Under the pieces are notes generated by a model that made no database searches, was not told where the DNA came from, and worked only from the letters and a program-made list of their open reading frames with translations. DNA of 64,000 bases from Paraphoma chrysanthemicola (Eukaryota > Ascomycota > Dothideomycetes > Pleosporales > Phaeosphaeriaceae): the NCBI GenBank assembly GCA_020744225.1, contig JAGMWG010000009.1, forward strand, positions 1 through 64,000, given 5' to 3'. This document shows positions 31,372-44,697 of the stretch, in pieces (position 1 is the first letter of the stretch; each line of letters opens with the position of its first letter). A program made the translations under genes and the position numbers.

Positions 31372-33766
31372 GAGTAGTGTTTTTGTGCCAGCGGTGTTCT
31401 CAATTGTAAACAAAATGCTGGTTGGCTTATAGTGAGTACCAGTAGCTTAAGGAAGAACTGGACAGCGGGCAGATCGCAACGGTCTTATAACTCAATGCGG
31501 CGGCATGTCCGCTTTTCGCCAGTCCCTGTGATTCCCATCATGCTCCATGCGCGCTAAACTGATAATTTGTAGGTTAAACTTTTGCGCATAGTAGCACTCG
31601 CCAGATCACATCATCCTTCGGACCGGTAACACGTAAGTGTTGTCCTTGGTGTGCACAAGAGCGTCGCAGTAGTGACGGGCGCTGTCTTGATAAGCGGACA
31701 CAAGAATGGACGGGTTTCGAATTCATCAGGGCCAAAGTATGTCAAAGGTACATGTCTGCAAGGCTATCGCGGGTCGTGCGAACTCAATGGAATAATTCTT
31801 CAAGCGTACTGGAGACACAAGTCGGGCCTAAGGCAAATGCGAGACGATGCCGGTCGGAAACTAGATTTCGGAAGGTTAGCCGAAACATGGGACATCGCTC
31901 CGACCAATTTGCCAAGAAGGAGTACCCTCGAACTTCTCATCGTATATCAAGTCACGTAAGTTACATAAGAAATTAGCATGTTGAGGATCTCCATTTGTCG
32001 CGCATACAATAGGTGATGAGGTAAAGGCTCTGGCAGCCACGCACAACGTGTGTACCGACCCCGTGTGCGACCTCGTGCAACACTCGTAACATTCCTCCAC
32101 GAGGTATCGTACTAGCAATCTGTGTGAATCACCGATGGTAGAGCTTAATAGGCTGTTCTTTGTAGGAAGTGTCTATAGGAGTGGCAGTAGGAAGGGAGAT
32201 TGAAGAGTGTACCAAAGCCTGTGTACAACTCACTTGTGGCTGCCTGCGTTGTCCCTGAGATTATTCAGCGTCATCGCTTCTTCTGGGCGCTACGGTGTCT
32301 ATGTGAAGCACGATTCCCAAAGCCGATGATGACTAACGTTCTCTGAAGCGGCCAAGATGTTGAGATGTTGCCCTAGGCATCGGTAGCAGTATGCCGTTGA
32401 CACGGCACAAAGGTCGCCTCACAATGTGTTTCGGGCAGAAAAAACAATCCTCAACAAATTTAAAGTCTGTTGCACAGCCACAAGCATCATGAGAACGGTA
32501 GTTGCGCCTCTGCAGGCACGAAGGCTTCGCGCGGAAAGAGGGCAGGCCGGTCAGGGCCGTGGTACATACCAAAACTTGACCTGTCTTCGGTCTTCGTCGA
32601 TCATGTTTCAAAACAACCATCACACTTTTGTCTCGGCCTACGCATTGATTCAACCTCGACGAATCTCCCCCTATTCGTCATCCCTCGCACATTCTTCATT
32701 CTCAAAACCCTGAAGCTCGTGAAACTTCGAGACGTTCTGCCACGGCTTGCGGTCAAGAGTGGATCACAATCGTGATTTGAGTCAGATCTTGGCTTGCCAT
32801 ATTCTCACGTGTTGGCATCATTGTGATACCCGTACGGTGAATTCAAGTCCACAGTTTGCGGCATCATGATACAGTCCCCTCATCAGGGCCCGGCAATTAG
32901 CCTGGTCACTTTGAAACCAGGTTGGGTACTTCTAGCCTAGGTGTTGTGAGCGTATATGCACTGCATCTAATCATTCCTGTGGTTGACATGACTATGAAGG
33001 GGTTCTGAGCGGAACGTTCTTCAACTGATATTACTACTTTATTGCTGTCACTCGTTGCTTTAGATTGAATAGGAATTATGGCGAGTCAATAGTTCGACCT
33101 TTGGTGATACTTACAACGCTGATCACACCTTCTGAAAGGCCCGCAAGCCAGGCCGTAGAACGATGCAGCGAGCTGAGCCCTATCGGAGCTTATCTAGTGG
33201 CGACCGTAGAGTCGCTTCGGCATTGCGGAGTCCGCCGGGTGGCCAATATCAAAGCTTCGGTGGATGATCGTAGCTATTATGACGATGAATTAGCCGAGTT
33301 TTGACGTCGTTGTCGGCGGCTTGTCATGATGTGGTAATACAGGAAAAGCGTGGGCACATTGGCATTGCGTGCTTTGAGAACTGGGCCACATTGAAACCCA
33401 TTGTGCACCGTCATTCCCGGCGGATGCGGGTGCGGACATGAAAGCCTACTATCCGAGATACTTCATGAGTGGATCCAAGCGTCGGCGTGCTCGAAAATCC
33501 TCGTTGGAGCCAAAGCGGTCACCAGCGAGTTGTGGTCAAATTCCACCTCCCACAGGAGTACATCACCTGTAAGCTTGGTAAAAAACAATTTTCCACTCCT
33601 TCGCCGCTCACTGCAAGTGACGTCACGTTACGCGAGGGACCGGACATTAATTTGGCTTCGTTTGCCTTCGTTTGCCAAGAGTATCTGGCATGAACTTTGC
33701 TCTGCCACACCCAGCCTTGATACTCAGTTGGATTACACCCAGCCTTCTTGTGCTGGGGATGCCAAC
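31372..33766. other. 2.4-kb interval without a supported gene
   Basis: Short frames only, without domains or convincing splice structure. Confidence 0.4.
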
Positions 33767-34229
33767 ATGGCTGCGGCGATGCACTCCAGATCCATGACGA
33801 AACAGATTCGTCTTACGACAATAGAGCCGATAGTTAACGGCGAAGGGACAGCGCGGGTCTCTAAAACAAAAGGCAATCCTATTCGATCCTTAGACCTTCC
33901 GACAAAGCTCCGACTTATAGTGTACTAGCGCCTTCGGAGCCGGTAATCCTTTGGTAGTCAGCTTCTCATAATCAACACTTCATTGAGCCGGCACCAAGCA
34001 CCATGTGCTCGACAGATCTTTCGTCATGCCAAATGATGCCGCGGAAGATAGAGAAGATGCTATGTTGCCCAATTCGGCTACTCTCGTCAGCAAGTCCGTC
34101 CCAGTGTCTCTTATAGCAGTTTACATTCAGGAACAAGGAAAGGCGAAGCCGTTCCTCGACCAACTGTTGGATACCTTGAGCACAGAACCGAATCGCTTAA
34201 TCATAGACTATGGAGCGCTCAGACTTTGA
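33767..34229 (+). pseudogene. decayed F-box-like small protein gene
   Basis: From ATG 33767 (CAACATGGC context) the frame reads into RSLDLPTKLRLIVY, the LPxELRxxIY-type start of many fungal F-box-like proteins, then hits TAG at 33926-33928 where the family usually has Glu. A second frame, 34005-34229, continues with a family-like segment (KSVPVSLIAVYIQEQGKAKPFLDQLL...EPNRLIIDYGALRL). No intron with proper phase was found that joins them without crossing the stop. I infer a broken gene; an unusual intron is the alternative. Confidence 0.4.
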
Positions 34230-34856
34230 GAAGAGAGCGAGTGCGGGCTTCCCGATTATATCTCCCGAAGGCGCAAGGATCGCGGTATCTAGTCCCCTGG
34301 ATCCTCGTTCTGGCTACGGTTTTACAGCAATTACAATGGATGCTGGTACCTCAAGGTCTTCTCCAAGACACCGAGCACAGAGGGGATGGATCACCCCGTG
34401 AATACATTCGCGGAGAGGCTTCTCCATCGACACAGCACACAGATCATGCCATATCACCAGAGCGTCTTTACCTTAGCGGAGTCTCCGAAGCTTCTAAAGA
34501 CTCAAATTCTCAGCTCGAAGCAAACATGTTCTTTGCCAGGTTTGTTCGCTGCGCGCTTCGTGAGGAAGACAGCGCGCCACGTAGAGTGAGCATACTATAC
34601 GTGCCGGTTAAACAGGGCAGTCGTGATATGGAGAGCCCGATTGCGTTGCGTCATCGCTGTTATGCGCTTCAACAAAAGTTGACGCCTTAAACAATGGGTT
34701 TAGGTACCCTGGAGAAGGGGAATGACCATAACGTGCTGCTCCGGCTGCGCGGTTGAGGGTGAGCAGTATGCCTGAGTACGCGCCGAAGTTCAGGCGATGC
34801 GAATCAATGGTGGCGAACGGCATCCAGTCGGTTCCACAGTAATCTCTAATGTCTCT
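34230..34856. other. interval with unassigned frames
   Basis: Overlapping short plus-strand frames (34210-34401 and 34226-34690) may be further 3' remains of the F-box-like pseudogene; no domain supports a separate gene. Confidence 0.3.
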
Positions 34857-37168
34857 TCATACGAGTCGTATTGTGCGCCTCTCAGGCTTCGTCTCCATGA
34901 AATCACTTCCTGCAAAAGAAGTGATCGTAATCATCGTGCGCCGCTGGGCAAGTCCATCTCTGAGCCATTCTAGAACAATTGCAAATGTCTTCTGTCTTGG
35001 CGGAGAACGCCTCGAGTTCTTCTCGCATTGTCTCTGAACCACAAGACAGCTATATTGGCCGGTTTCTATCGTATTGTTGTGGAGAAAGTTGCCTTCCATG
35101 ATAGCTGCAATGGAGACCTCCTTCCCAGGAACATGAACTTCGCTGAAGGGTTGTGTGTGGATGGTTAAGTCCGCGATCCAACCTTCTACAGTCAACTCGT
35201 TACCGTTAAGCGACAGAACTTGAACCTCTAGATCCAGGTCAGCTTCCATATCGTCGCCAGTCTCGCAGGAGTTAAGCACATCGCGGGCAATGGAGGCTGT
35301 GCCCTCCCAGCCGGCCCAGGTCCAGCTAGGGAACATTGGCCTTCGACATGGCTTTGAATTCCTGTCGTGAAGCCAGGCAAGGGTAGCAGGAAACTCCCAT
35401 AAAGGTAGGCCATGTGAGAAGCCTTGTGGGAAAAGACGGCGCTGAAGTCCCGTAAGCATACCTAGGAATGCGTTGAGCGAATCTTCTGCATTCGTCATCC
35501 GCCGGCCTGTGTATGCTTGTAATACACCATCAAACAACCGCATTCGACCTTGAGTGCTTGGCTCTGGAGCTGTATTGGGCGATGCGGTCAGCTACTTTCC
35601 GTTAGCAAAGTACATTTCGACCACAGATGACTGATGTCTTTAACTCACATCCGGAGCACGAGCCATCATATGCGCCAATGATTGAGATGGATGAACGGAG
35701 ACTTGGCCTTTGTATGATGTTTCGATGTCGACTCCTTCCCAGAAAGAACCGCGAATACAGCTATAGTCCACTTGGCTCTCAGTGAAGATTAGAAGGCGCA
35801 ACGACAGCAATTCTTCTTGGAGTGTCCATGCACGGCTCGACCATGCCGATGCCTCTCGCTCCGCTGATATGTATTGTGGTACAGTAAATACTTGGTGTTC
35901 GTCAATGGTTTCCACGATTTGATGTGGTCGCGAGACTGAAACGCCAGCCAGTCCTGCATTCGAATTTGTGCCCGTGAGCGCAACGATGGTTACGGTGGCG
36001 CAGCCGTAAATAGTTGCCATCATCCCGAGCTGCTGAATCTTTTCTTTGAGCACTTCCGGAGAGGGGTTTGGAGACTGATCAATACACAAGGCATCGACCT
36101 GAGAAGTGTGCACATCCGTCAGCACGGTACTATGATCGCTGTCGTGACTGGTGACAAACATACCCATAGATACCGCCTGCCCAAAGCCTTGGTCACTGTG
36201 ATAGCATCCTCAATTGTGTTAGGAAGACATCGATCTTGTAATGCATTCTCGGCAGGTTGTACTCCGCCCAAAACATACGACAATGCTACATAGTCGCACT
36301 CGACTGGGCAGGGTACGACTTCTCTTCTATAAACATCTATCATGCGCGTGGTCAACAACTCTGGAGGTCGTATCGCAAAGCATGCATCCCCGTGGTGCTC
36401 CTGGCAGTGCTCCAATGGCTGCAAAAGTAGCGACAGATCAAGCATGCTACTCAAAGGTTTCGCGTTGTTGTATATTCTGTCTGGTAGGGCCGATTTCGTA
36501 TTGAGACTGAGTGCAGGACCAGTCATCATCGGAAATCGAATATTATCTTCTCCTGATCGGAAAGGATCGCTGACCGGAGTAAAAGGACTCCAAACATCTG
36601 CCAGTCCGAGGAAGATAGCTGTACGGCTTCTCATCTCGTTCGGAAAAATCTCCCAGCCTTCTTGCCGAATGTGCGAACGGAATGGCTCGACGTGCACATC
36701 TCTTTCAGCGGCGTTTAGGTCGCGTGGCAGGATACAGTACAGCAAGCGGCAGAATTGACACGACGGCGTAAGCAGAACGGACGGAGGCTTTCCAAGATGA
36801 AGCCGAAAAGGTGCCATCATATCAATATAACGCTGAGATTCCTGTGCATAGAAATCCGGATCTTTTCTAGAAGCGCCTTGCATCATGTCTCGGGGTTGAG
36901 ATGTCCTGAATGTGTTGATGACATTGTATGCTGAACATCTGTCGCACAATGAACTGGGATGGTTTTGTAATGACACGAGGAGCTTATGATCATCGTTAGA
37001 CACGCCAGTTCCGGAGCTAAAAATCGTAGCGATAGTGCTTGAGCGGTGCCTTGTCACATTCATATAACCCGCGACGACCGGACAAGGCTGAGACGTCGAC
37101 TCGAGTTTGCGGCAGTAGATGCAAAGGCGCTGTGTTGCACTATACTCAGGTATAAGTATTTGATCCAT
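34857..37168 (-). CDS. HET-domain (heterokaryon incompatibility) protein
   Basis: Three exons: 37168-36164, 36098-35649 and 35591-34857 (2,190 nt, 729 residues; introns 65 and 57 nt). Start ATG 37168 has A at -3. The HET domain (PF06985) spans about residues 295-430: YVALSYVLGG, LPNTIEDAITVTKALGRRYLW joined across intron 1 to VDALCIDQ, then KEKIQQLGMMATIYGCATVTIVAL. Further on come SRAWTLQEELLSLRLLIF and a PMFPSWTWAGWEG segment, both typical of long HET proteins. The N-terminal 290 residues contain Cys pairs (CIYC; CDRC; CQFC). HET proteins trigger cell death when incompatible hyphae fuse; their partner is often an NLR or small ligand. The usual Trp in the ALSYxWG motif is replaced (VLGG). 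Confidence 0.92.
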
Positions 37169-38257
37169 GGTCAAGTCCTTTGCAAAACGCGCGGAACTGC
37201 TGTGAGGTGGCTCGTTGACAGCAGGTTGTGTAGTAGGATGTTGGAAGTCACCTTGGGTTTAAACTGCCCACTCCTGCCGTCGTTGGAAGGATTGCGCTGA
37301 CCGTGCACGGTGCACGGACCACCTTCTGCAACGAAACGGCTTTAGTAGATGCTGAATAGTGTCGACACTCAACCGATTTGCACAAGATGTCTAACTCAAT
37401 TCGATTCTCTACTTCTGAGACCTTCTCACACACCAGTTTACTAACCACTATGCGCTTTTCGTTGCATCGAGCTCGAGCCGGCTCTACTACTAATTAAGCA
37501 CATCGTCTGACAAGCGCGTCCAGCTTGGCTCTGCTGGATCAAATATTGCACGAGAAGTATTAAGCAGACCTGTGACAATGACTCGGTGGCAAGCTTGACT
37601 GTTCGGGACCCTCTAGCAATCTCTGACTTGGACACTGAAGCATGTAGTGATGCATGCTGACTTGGCAACATCACCGATTCAATCAATTTAATTGGGACAT
37701 TGCTGTCAGACTTTACTTAGCGTGGCCTTGATTACTGTTAGGCTTATCTTAGCTGGCAGATAAACAAGACTTAAGCGCGAAAGGTTCGGACTGGAAGCAT
37801 TAGGCACCCTTACGTCAATTGCACTGCGTTTCAAGCTGTCAACGATCTGGCGGATCAAATAGCCGCCATCGCTAAGTTACTAATCACAATTCATTTTATT
37901 GGGAGTGATGGTCGTGTTGGCGGAGCAGAAATGAAAGATTGGGTCTGTCGTGAGGAAGCGGGCTGGTCGATCAGCGTACGGGCGAAGACAAACATAGAGC
38001 CCTCTTCACGGCATGGAACTGATCCAACAAAAGCTTGCAAAGAAGGACGCCCGGTACCAAATGTTCAAATGTGACATGAATATCAGTACAGCCGTGAAAT
38101 GACATTAATTGACACTGATGGAATAACTGAAAACTAGGTCCAAGGAGAAAGCGTGGCGTCGCCAGCAGAACCTTGAAATTTGGGATATACAAAGTCACGT
38201 AACAAGAGCTGTACAGAACGAAGTATAAGGAAAACAAGTTAATCGTATGCAACATTA
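37169..38257. other. intergenic, no supported gene
   Basis: 5' region of the HET gene and 3' region of the reductase gene; AT-richer around 37680-38260, no supported ORF. Confidence 0.4.
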
Positions 38258-39400
38258 TCATAATGGCATGATCGGATGCACCGGCCCAGCAGGCACGACG
38301 CCATTTCCCGCAGAGACGGAAGAGTATCCTCGTTTGATCTAGGCACTGTCAGCGAGCATCATGAGCATACTTGTATCGTACCTACAACATCAAAATATGT
38401 GGTGCTCTTGAAAGCACCCCCAGCAGTCTTTGGACTTTCGTCCCAATATAACCGCTGCAGCCAGGCGTGGAGACGGGGGTAATCGATTCGGATCATCTTG
38501 ATGTTACATTTGAACAGAGTGTAGTACGCAACATCAAAACGGACAAGAGTAGTGAATAAACGGATGTCGGCTTCGGTGATGTGCTCGCCAAATAAATACG
38601 GGTGGTGCCCTGGCAGCGACAGGTGATATTCCAGTCGATCCAGCCCTATGAACAGCTTTGTAACATGTTCATTATAGGCTGTTTGCGAGGTAGCGAAGCC
38701 AACTTTGTACACGCCGTTGTTCACCATGTCGTAGACCCACGAATTGAGCTCGTCCATCTCGCTTTGCAGGTGGCGGGGAATCAATGAAGCTGGTCCCTTG
38801 TTTTCTTCGCGTAACTCCGCCGGGAGGAGGACATCGAAGGCGTAGCATAGCATGCGTGTGATATCGGCGCTTTCGTTGTTCACAATTGTGTCTATGCGCG
38901 GTCAGCCTAGAATAGGTACAAGCGCCGACCTGAACTTACGATGTTGCTTATCCCAAAGGACCGGTATGGTGATGCGCCTATTGTAGTGTGGATCTGCTTT
39001 CTTGTACAGCTCTTTCAGGAACCGCACGCCGTAAATTGGGTCTTTCGCGGGCCCACGATGGCCAGAAAAGTACCAGCCGTGCGTAGGATCTCTGGCATCC
39101 ACCTCGATCACCTGTATGACGTCGTCCAGTCCTTTCAAAGCGCTCACTATGATGGTGCGGTGCGCCCATGGACATACTCTATTGATGTAGAGCACGTACC
39201 GATTCCTTTCGGCGGGAAAGCGCTCGGATGGCATGACATTGCGGAAGTTGGAAGTCATTCGGTTCAAGAGTCCAGTGCTATCGATCGTTGCGCGGTAAGG
39301 GATCTGTGCAAGGATGCGATGTAAGCGAAATCCGGACACAGTGAGTTTGCACGAGAAATAAGGCCGAGTCTGGTGCTGAACCTACCTCGGATGCGGTCAT
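38258..39400 (-). CDS. glutathionyl-hydroquinone reductase (Xi/omega-like GST, ECM4/GTO1 family)
   Basis: Four exons: 39400-39386, 39303-38940, 38891-38386 and 38338-38258 (966 nt, 321 residues; introns 82, 48 and 47 nt). The thioredoxin-like N-terminal half has the catalytic Cys in INRVCPWAHR (C49), the CPWA motif of glutathionyl-hydroquinone reductases, which use glutathione to reduce glutathionylated quinones. The helical C-terminal half includes TIVNNESADITRML, LFGEHITEADIRLFTTLVRFD and the ending IKRGYSS...VPAGPVHPIMP typical of the family. The tiny 5-codon first exon was chosen because it supplies an ATG and restores phase before IPYRATIDSTGLLNR. A role in quinone or lignin-aromatic detoxification is inferred from the family. 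Confidence 0.92.
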
Positions 39401-42400
39401 GGCGGTTGCTTTAAGTGACGTACAGCGCTATGCATGAGGACCTCCTGCGAAGGTGTCCAGGAACTGGGCGAGAGCATCGTTATGTGTCTAAAAAGCAGGC
39501 GATCTATGATCCTTCCGGGCTTTGAGCTGTGATTACAAAACAGCCAGTGACGAAACAAGGATGATTAGTAGAGGCTACGGCGCGCAAGTGGCTGCCATCC
39601 ACCTAAACGGCAACACCAAACTGCAACCCCTGCACCTGCGCGAAACACCGACGTGATGGTAAGGTTGCGACAAGTTTTAGACACGGGAAATGTACCGACC
39701 AAACGTGACGCGCTTCGTGTGACCGACGCTCGTATTCTTGATGATTGAAGATGGGAAAGATGCGACTGCCGAGGCTCGCTGAAAGTGCCGTTTACGGGTA
39801 GCGCCCTCGGACATAACTCCGTATCGGCGGCACTGTTGTTTTTCGCTGCTGCTGCAAAGACCGTGTTCATTCGACCACTCACACAGTTAGTTACGATGAT
39901 AATTTCAAACCTTACCAGCCAGCGCAACAGGATATGGAGAAGTTGCACGCTCACAAGCAATATAGCTACCCGCAACCTTGGAAACGGAGTGCTATGTGTC
40001 GGTTAACTAGATTACTACGCAGCACTCCCTCGGAATGGCTGGCCAGCTCCTGCTACTACTCGGCTTGCAACTCGGCTCGAGAAGACGGCGCCGCACCCGT
40101 CAATTCATGGGCCTCCCTTGAATTTAATATTTTCATAACATCGAACGTCTCCTTTGGGCCGCCTATCATTTCGCATATTGGTGCTGCATGGTGAGATGTG
40201 GTGGCGGGCTCCTCATGCCGCAACACCTCTCGCGAATTCTCATCAAACGCCACAGGTCGACCCCCACCAACCTACTTCACATGATAGTGTGGCAGCAACA
40301 GCTCATTTTTTGGAGATCCTGACAAGCAGCTACATGTTTTCAGACTCTGGGCAACCGAGAGCGCGGTTGAAGCGCGTGACAAGGACCAAATTTCCGCGCA
40401 CATGTCCACCAGTGATCCTCAGAGTCCAACGATTCTCGTATCCCTTGGTTACTAAACACAAGATCACCTGGCAAGCAAAGAATAGATTTACCGGCCTTGA
40501 TTGAATGAGAAGCATCGGCCGCTGTTCACCACAGCACAGGCCATCGTCGCTAGGGTATGAGCATGCCGGTGTTCATCCGCCTCTGTGCTCCGTTTACTCA
40601 TCGTCGGGAGTGGAGTCTGGCCGGCAATCGACGTTAGAGTGAAGCTTTGGAGCATGGACGCGCTGCAGGACAATGTATGCAGTCCCCAGTCTGTGCGACA
40701 CTAAGCACGAAACTTGCAGTACTCAATACTTTGTTTAGCTATACTCAAATACTCCACTGCTCTACTTGCAGTGATTCAATAGCCGCTTCTGCTACCGAAG
40801 ATTACATCGATGGGTTTGGTGCTCGTCAACGAGACTTCCGGTTATCCAGGCAAAGTTTCGATAAGCTCCGTTGCTTTATGTGTAACCATTTGCACCGCGG
40901 AACCACTTCAGCGGTGATTACAAAAACGTCACATCGCATTGCAAGATAAACTACGTGTACTTCTCTTGCCCAGGAGGGAGCGAGCAACAAGTCGATATCG
41001 AGCTTCCAGTACAAGAATTGAGTACAACTACGGCAAGCGACCGTTCTAGAAGCCTTCACTACGGCCAACATGCCAACGCTGCTTCACATGCGTTCAGAGA
41101 CTGCCATCGACGCTCGCGACCAGTCTCCTGGCTACGGGGGGCGTTCAGACTTCCCGATGTGACACAGCAGCATGCATGTCGGTGCAAACCGATACGCGCC
41201 CACATACTCAACCTCTGCTCGATCACATGAACAGCCGACGCACGAGATTGTTTGAATCGCTGGAAGGGATGCGTAGACATAATCAGGTCCGAGAGTGATG
41301 ATCCAGCTTCACTTGCGATGAGTGACACCTGGCGCAAAGACATCGAGTGTTTCGTCAAAACCAAAATCAGCCCACGCACAGCACGGCACGGCTCGGTCTT
41401 CTAGTCCCCGGGTCAGGAGCAGGTCTTGTTGCATGGCGCCTCGATGCATAGCACGGCATCATGAGACTCAATACATTGGCACGAGTCCTTCCGGCGGTCT
41501 GGTGCTTTCATTCTTTGTTTCTCTTGGTTCTTGGGACGCTGTGAGACATCGGTTGGCTGCGTATAGCCATTTTGAAGGAGTCATATCTTCTCAATATGTA
41601 TCATCCGTGAGTGTCGTATTCGAGATGTTACTGCGCGGACTCGATTAGGCTTTGATGCCTCCTATCGCCTTAGTGAAGACTTGAGAGCTTCGACGTACCC
41701 CATGAGTATCGCTAATCACCAGCCACCTGCACGTCCAACTCGCTCTCACTCCCGTACAAATGCGTGTTCGAAGATCGTCGATGGTGACGAAGCTCTTATG
41801 AGCTCCTTGTCACTGAAAGCACCAACCGAAATTATCGACGCACGCGTCCTGGATAGCGGTACATGGCACCTACGATCTTTCGTCCGACTCAACACAAGGA
41901 GCCTCTCGCTGCGCTCTGGCCTGAGACTGTCGATGATCGCGGTAATTGCGTCGTAATACTGATGCAACACGCTTCTCTCTCGGGTATGGACCCGTCACGT
42001 CGCTACGGTCAAGGTAGTTCGGGCCCGGGCCCGGGCTACACAAAGAGCTCCGACGATCCGTGAAGAGTGATCGTTCGGTCCAGCGTATGAACAGGGCTGT
42101 TAAGGGCATCGATACACTTACACAGGAGGCTGAAAGTGCGCAGTGCCGACTGGAGGTTTGTTCTGACTGGACTTGCCCCTCTTTGGAGCGGACATTGTCC
42201 CCATCGTACTCCATGGGAGCCTTAGGGTACCCTGTCTCGGCTGGCTACGAATCGATGCTTTCTCCGGGCGGTACCAGTCGGGTATGGTCTACTTGCATCG
42301 GTTCGCATGTCCATATGTCGCGCTATGTCAAGATCTTGGTTGGTAAATGGCGAATCTCGTCTCAGCCGCCAAATACTCAGCCGCCAAATAAATATCATAT

Positions 42401-43596
42401 TGATACTCTATAGGTGAGCGACATAGATTCATTGACAGCCACAAGCAAGCTGCGAGAAGAGCATTTGGGCTTTCCCCAAACAAGGCTTACATATGGCGAG
42501 AACACATGGCCTAAACTTCGAGAACACAACACAAGGCAGATTGACGATGATCTTTCAAGATTACAGTGATTACTTTTTATCATGGCCGACCGCATTCAAG
42601 CCTCTCGCTTGCAACAATATTTGATCAGATCCAATCCATCCAGTCACCGTACCCACATACGAGGGTTGTGTGCCTGAGAACTGGTCAATACGAAGACATG
42701 GTCAAATTTCTCCATACAGTCTAACCCACTATCAGACCTAGCAGTCCAACCTAGAAGCAGCACTACATATATACTCCAAACCGAAGACCATCGACGAAGT
42801 TTGTACCGTGCTCATATTGTACAAGTACTGGTCCAGTCGTCGATCCTGACTATGCTTTCATGCGCGACCACCCTCCTAGGTTAAGACATGATTCACCACC
42901 CATTTTCCCAGAATCTATACAGTATTACAACACAGCCGTCTCGAATGCGGTGACACTTTGCGTTTGTCAAAGTTTGTGTCAATGGGTACGATGAAACCAT
43001 GGCAGAAATCAAGACAAGCTGAAAATGGCACACATCCGATCGATGGGCTTGGTAAAGGTAAGAAGACATATGTGCGAAGGGAATGGCTAGCATGGAACGT
43101 CACTTATGCGTCATCCGTTCAAGATCTGAGAAAATCAAGGTCAGTCGTGGACCAAGCCGTAGGGAATTTGGAGGATGTGATAAGTGCAGTGGACGTGGAG
43201 GCATTCTGGCGCTGCACACGTTGTGTGTGCGCCCTGACCGGGTTCTTTCGACTGCTTGCAAACGTAGTCGATAAGCGTCTTACACGTCCAACCTATAATT
43301 CAGACAGCAATACGATACCGAGCCGCTCAAGCGATGAAGGTCTCGGTAATTGATGCCGACAAACCCAACCAACGCCGGCTCAGGACACTTCGACAATGCA
43401 TCACTCTAGCTAAGACCCACACGCAAGCACACACAGTATGACCGAATTTCCATTCCATGCTATGATGAGGAGAGTGCTCTAAATCCCCAACCGCAAAATC
43501 GCTAATGCGCAAGACCAAAAAAAAACCCCCACAAAAGAGATCTCATCTATACATATGCACGCCTCTTTGCTAAGACACCACCACTACGGGCACTCC
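39401..43596. other. 4.2-kb interval without a supported gene
   Basis: Only short overlapping frames lacking domains. A 15-bp tandem duplication (tcagccgccaaata core) lies at 42360-42389 and a gggcccgggcccgggc tract near 42021. Nothing else seen. Confidence 0.4.
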
Positions 43597-44697
43597 TCAC
43601 CGACCCCCTCCGCTAAAACTATACCCACTGCCCCCATGATTCGCTTGCATGCCGTCTGCCATTGCCGCACCGGACCCAGCCTCGCGTCTGTAATCCTCAT
43701 ACCCGCCAGGACTCAGCGCACTCGCGCCTTCGCCCTCGCGATAATCCGCATACGGCGCTGGTTTCGCGTATCCCGTTCTCTCGTCACCCCAACTGAGTGG
43801 TCTGCCAGGATGTCTGCCCTCGTCCGTTTCGGTGCTATGTAACAGCGCGTACTCGTCTTCGTGCTGGTTGCCGCCGTGTTCGGTGCGGCGATCGGTCGAG
43901 TCTGTTGAGTCGCGATGGCCGGTTTCAATCTCGGTGCTCCAGGCGTTGTCCTTTGCGGTTTCGCCGCTGATGTGGTGCGGGTTGGGCGCGGCGGATTCGT
44001 AGGGGAGGACGCCTTCTTTGAGGAATTTCGAGAGGTAGTAGCCGGAGACGGCGGTGGTGAGGCCGAAGAGGATGCTGTGAACGGGGCGAATGAAGTTAGC
44101 TGCATATCCTGCGCGGTTGACTAGGAAGAGGTATGGAAGTGGCTAGTATGTAGGGAACGTACAATATCACGACACCAATGCCGACACTGGATTTGCTGAC
44201 ATTGCATTTGCTCTCGCTGCCCCATTTGAATGTGGTACAATTCCGTTCATCGTCGGGGATTTTCCGGTCCTTGGCTCCCTCCTTGATACCAGAGCTGTTC
44301 CACAGGGCTACGGCGATGAAAGCCGCGAACCACAGAATCGTGTATAGTGCGTCGACAGCCAGGAAGGCGTATGCGTTTGCGAAACGTGCGGCGCGCGACC
44401 ACATGGGGACCATGACGAGGTAGATGATTGCGGGGATGGAGAGGAAGCACTATTGCGGGTCATGGTCAGCTGGAATCGAGGCTGCAGACTAGGGATTGTG
44501 AAGTCTTCGGTAGAAGATAGGGATTGAATATGGGAGTATAGACATACCAATGCCAGATAATACTTCGTCGCGCCGCCAGTCGCACCCTCTTTGGTGAACA
44601 CGGCTATGGTGATGCATAATCCGACAAAAATGAAGATTGTCTGGAAAACATGCGCCACCACCTTGCATTTCTGGATATATGATTGCGGTATCCGCAT
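43597..44697 (-). CDS. MARVEL-domain four-helix membrane protein
   Basis: Three exons: 44697-44548, 44449-44163 and 44074-43597 (915 nt, 304 residues; introns 98 and 88 nt). Four hydrophobic segments are visible: VFQTIFIFVGLCITIAVF, LSIPAIIYLVMVPMW, FLAVDALYTILWFAAFIAVALW and, formed across intron 2, VGIGVVIFILFGLTTAVSGYYL. The extracytoplasmic loop with two Cys (CTTFKWG...KCNVSKS) between helices 3 and 4 is characteristic of fungal MARVEL proteins. A hydrophilic tail of about 130 residues rich in Gly, Glu, His and Tyr follows. MARVEL proteins organise membrane domains or vesicle traffic; a specific role is not readable. The second acceptor (ttcacag after CTAAC) was chosen because it rebuilds helix 4. 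Confidence 0.88.

Noticed and set aside
39565..39975. 136-codon minus-strand frame with a hydrophobic start
   Set aside because: Begins at TTG rather than ATG and has no domain or splice support.
43713..44105. 130-codon Thr/Pro/Ala-rich minus-strand frame
   Set aside because: It is an alternative frame of the last MARVEL-protein exon; the frame used gives a membrane helix and a sensible tail.
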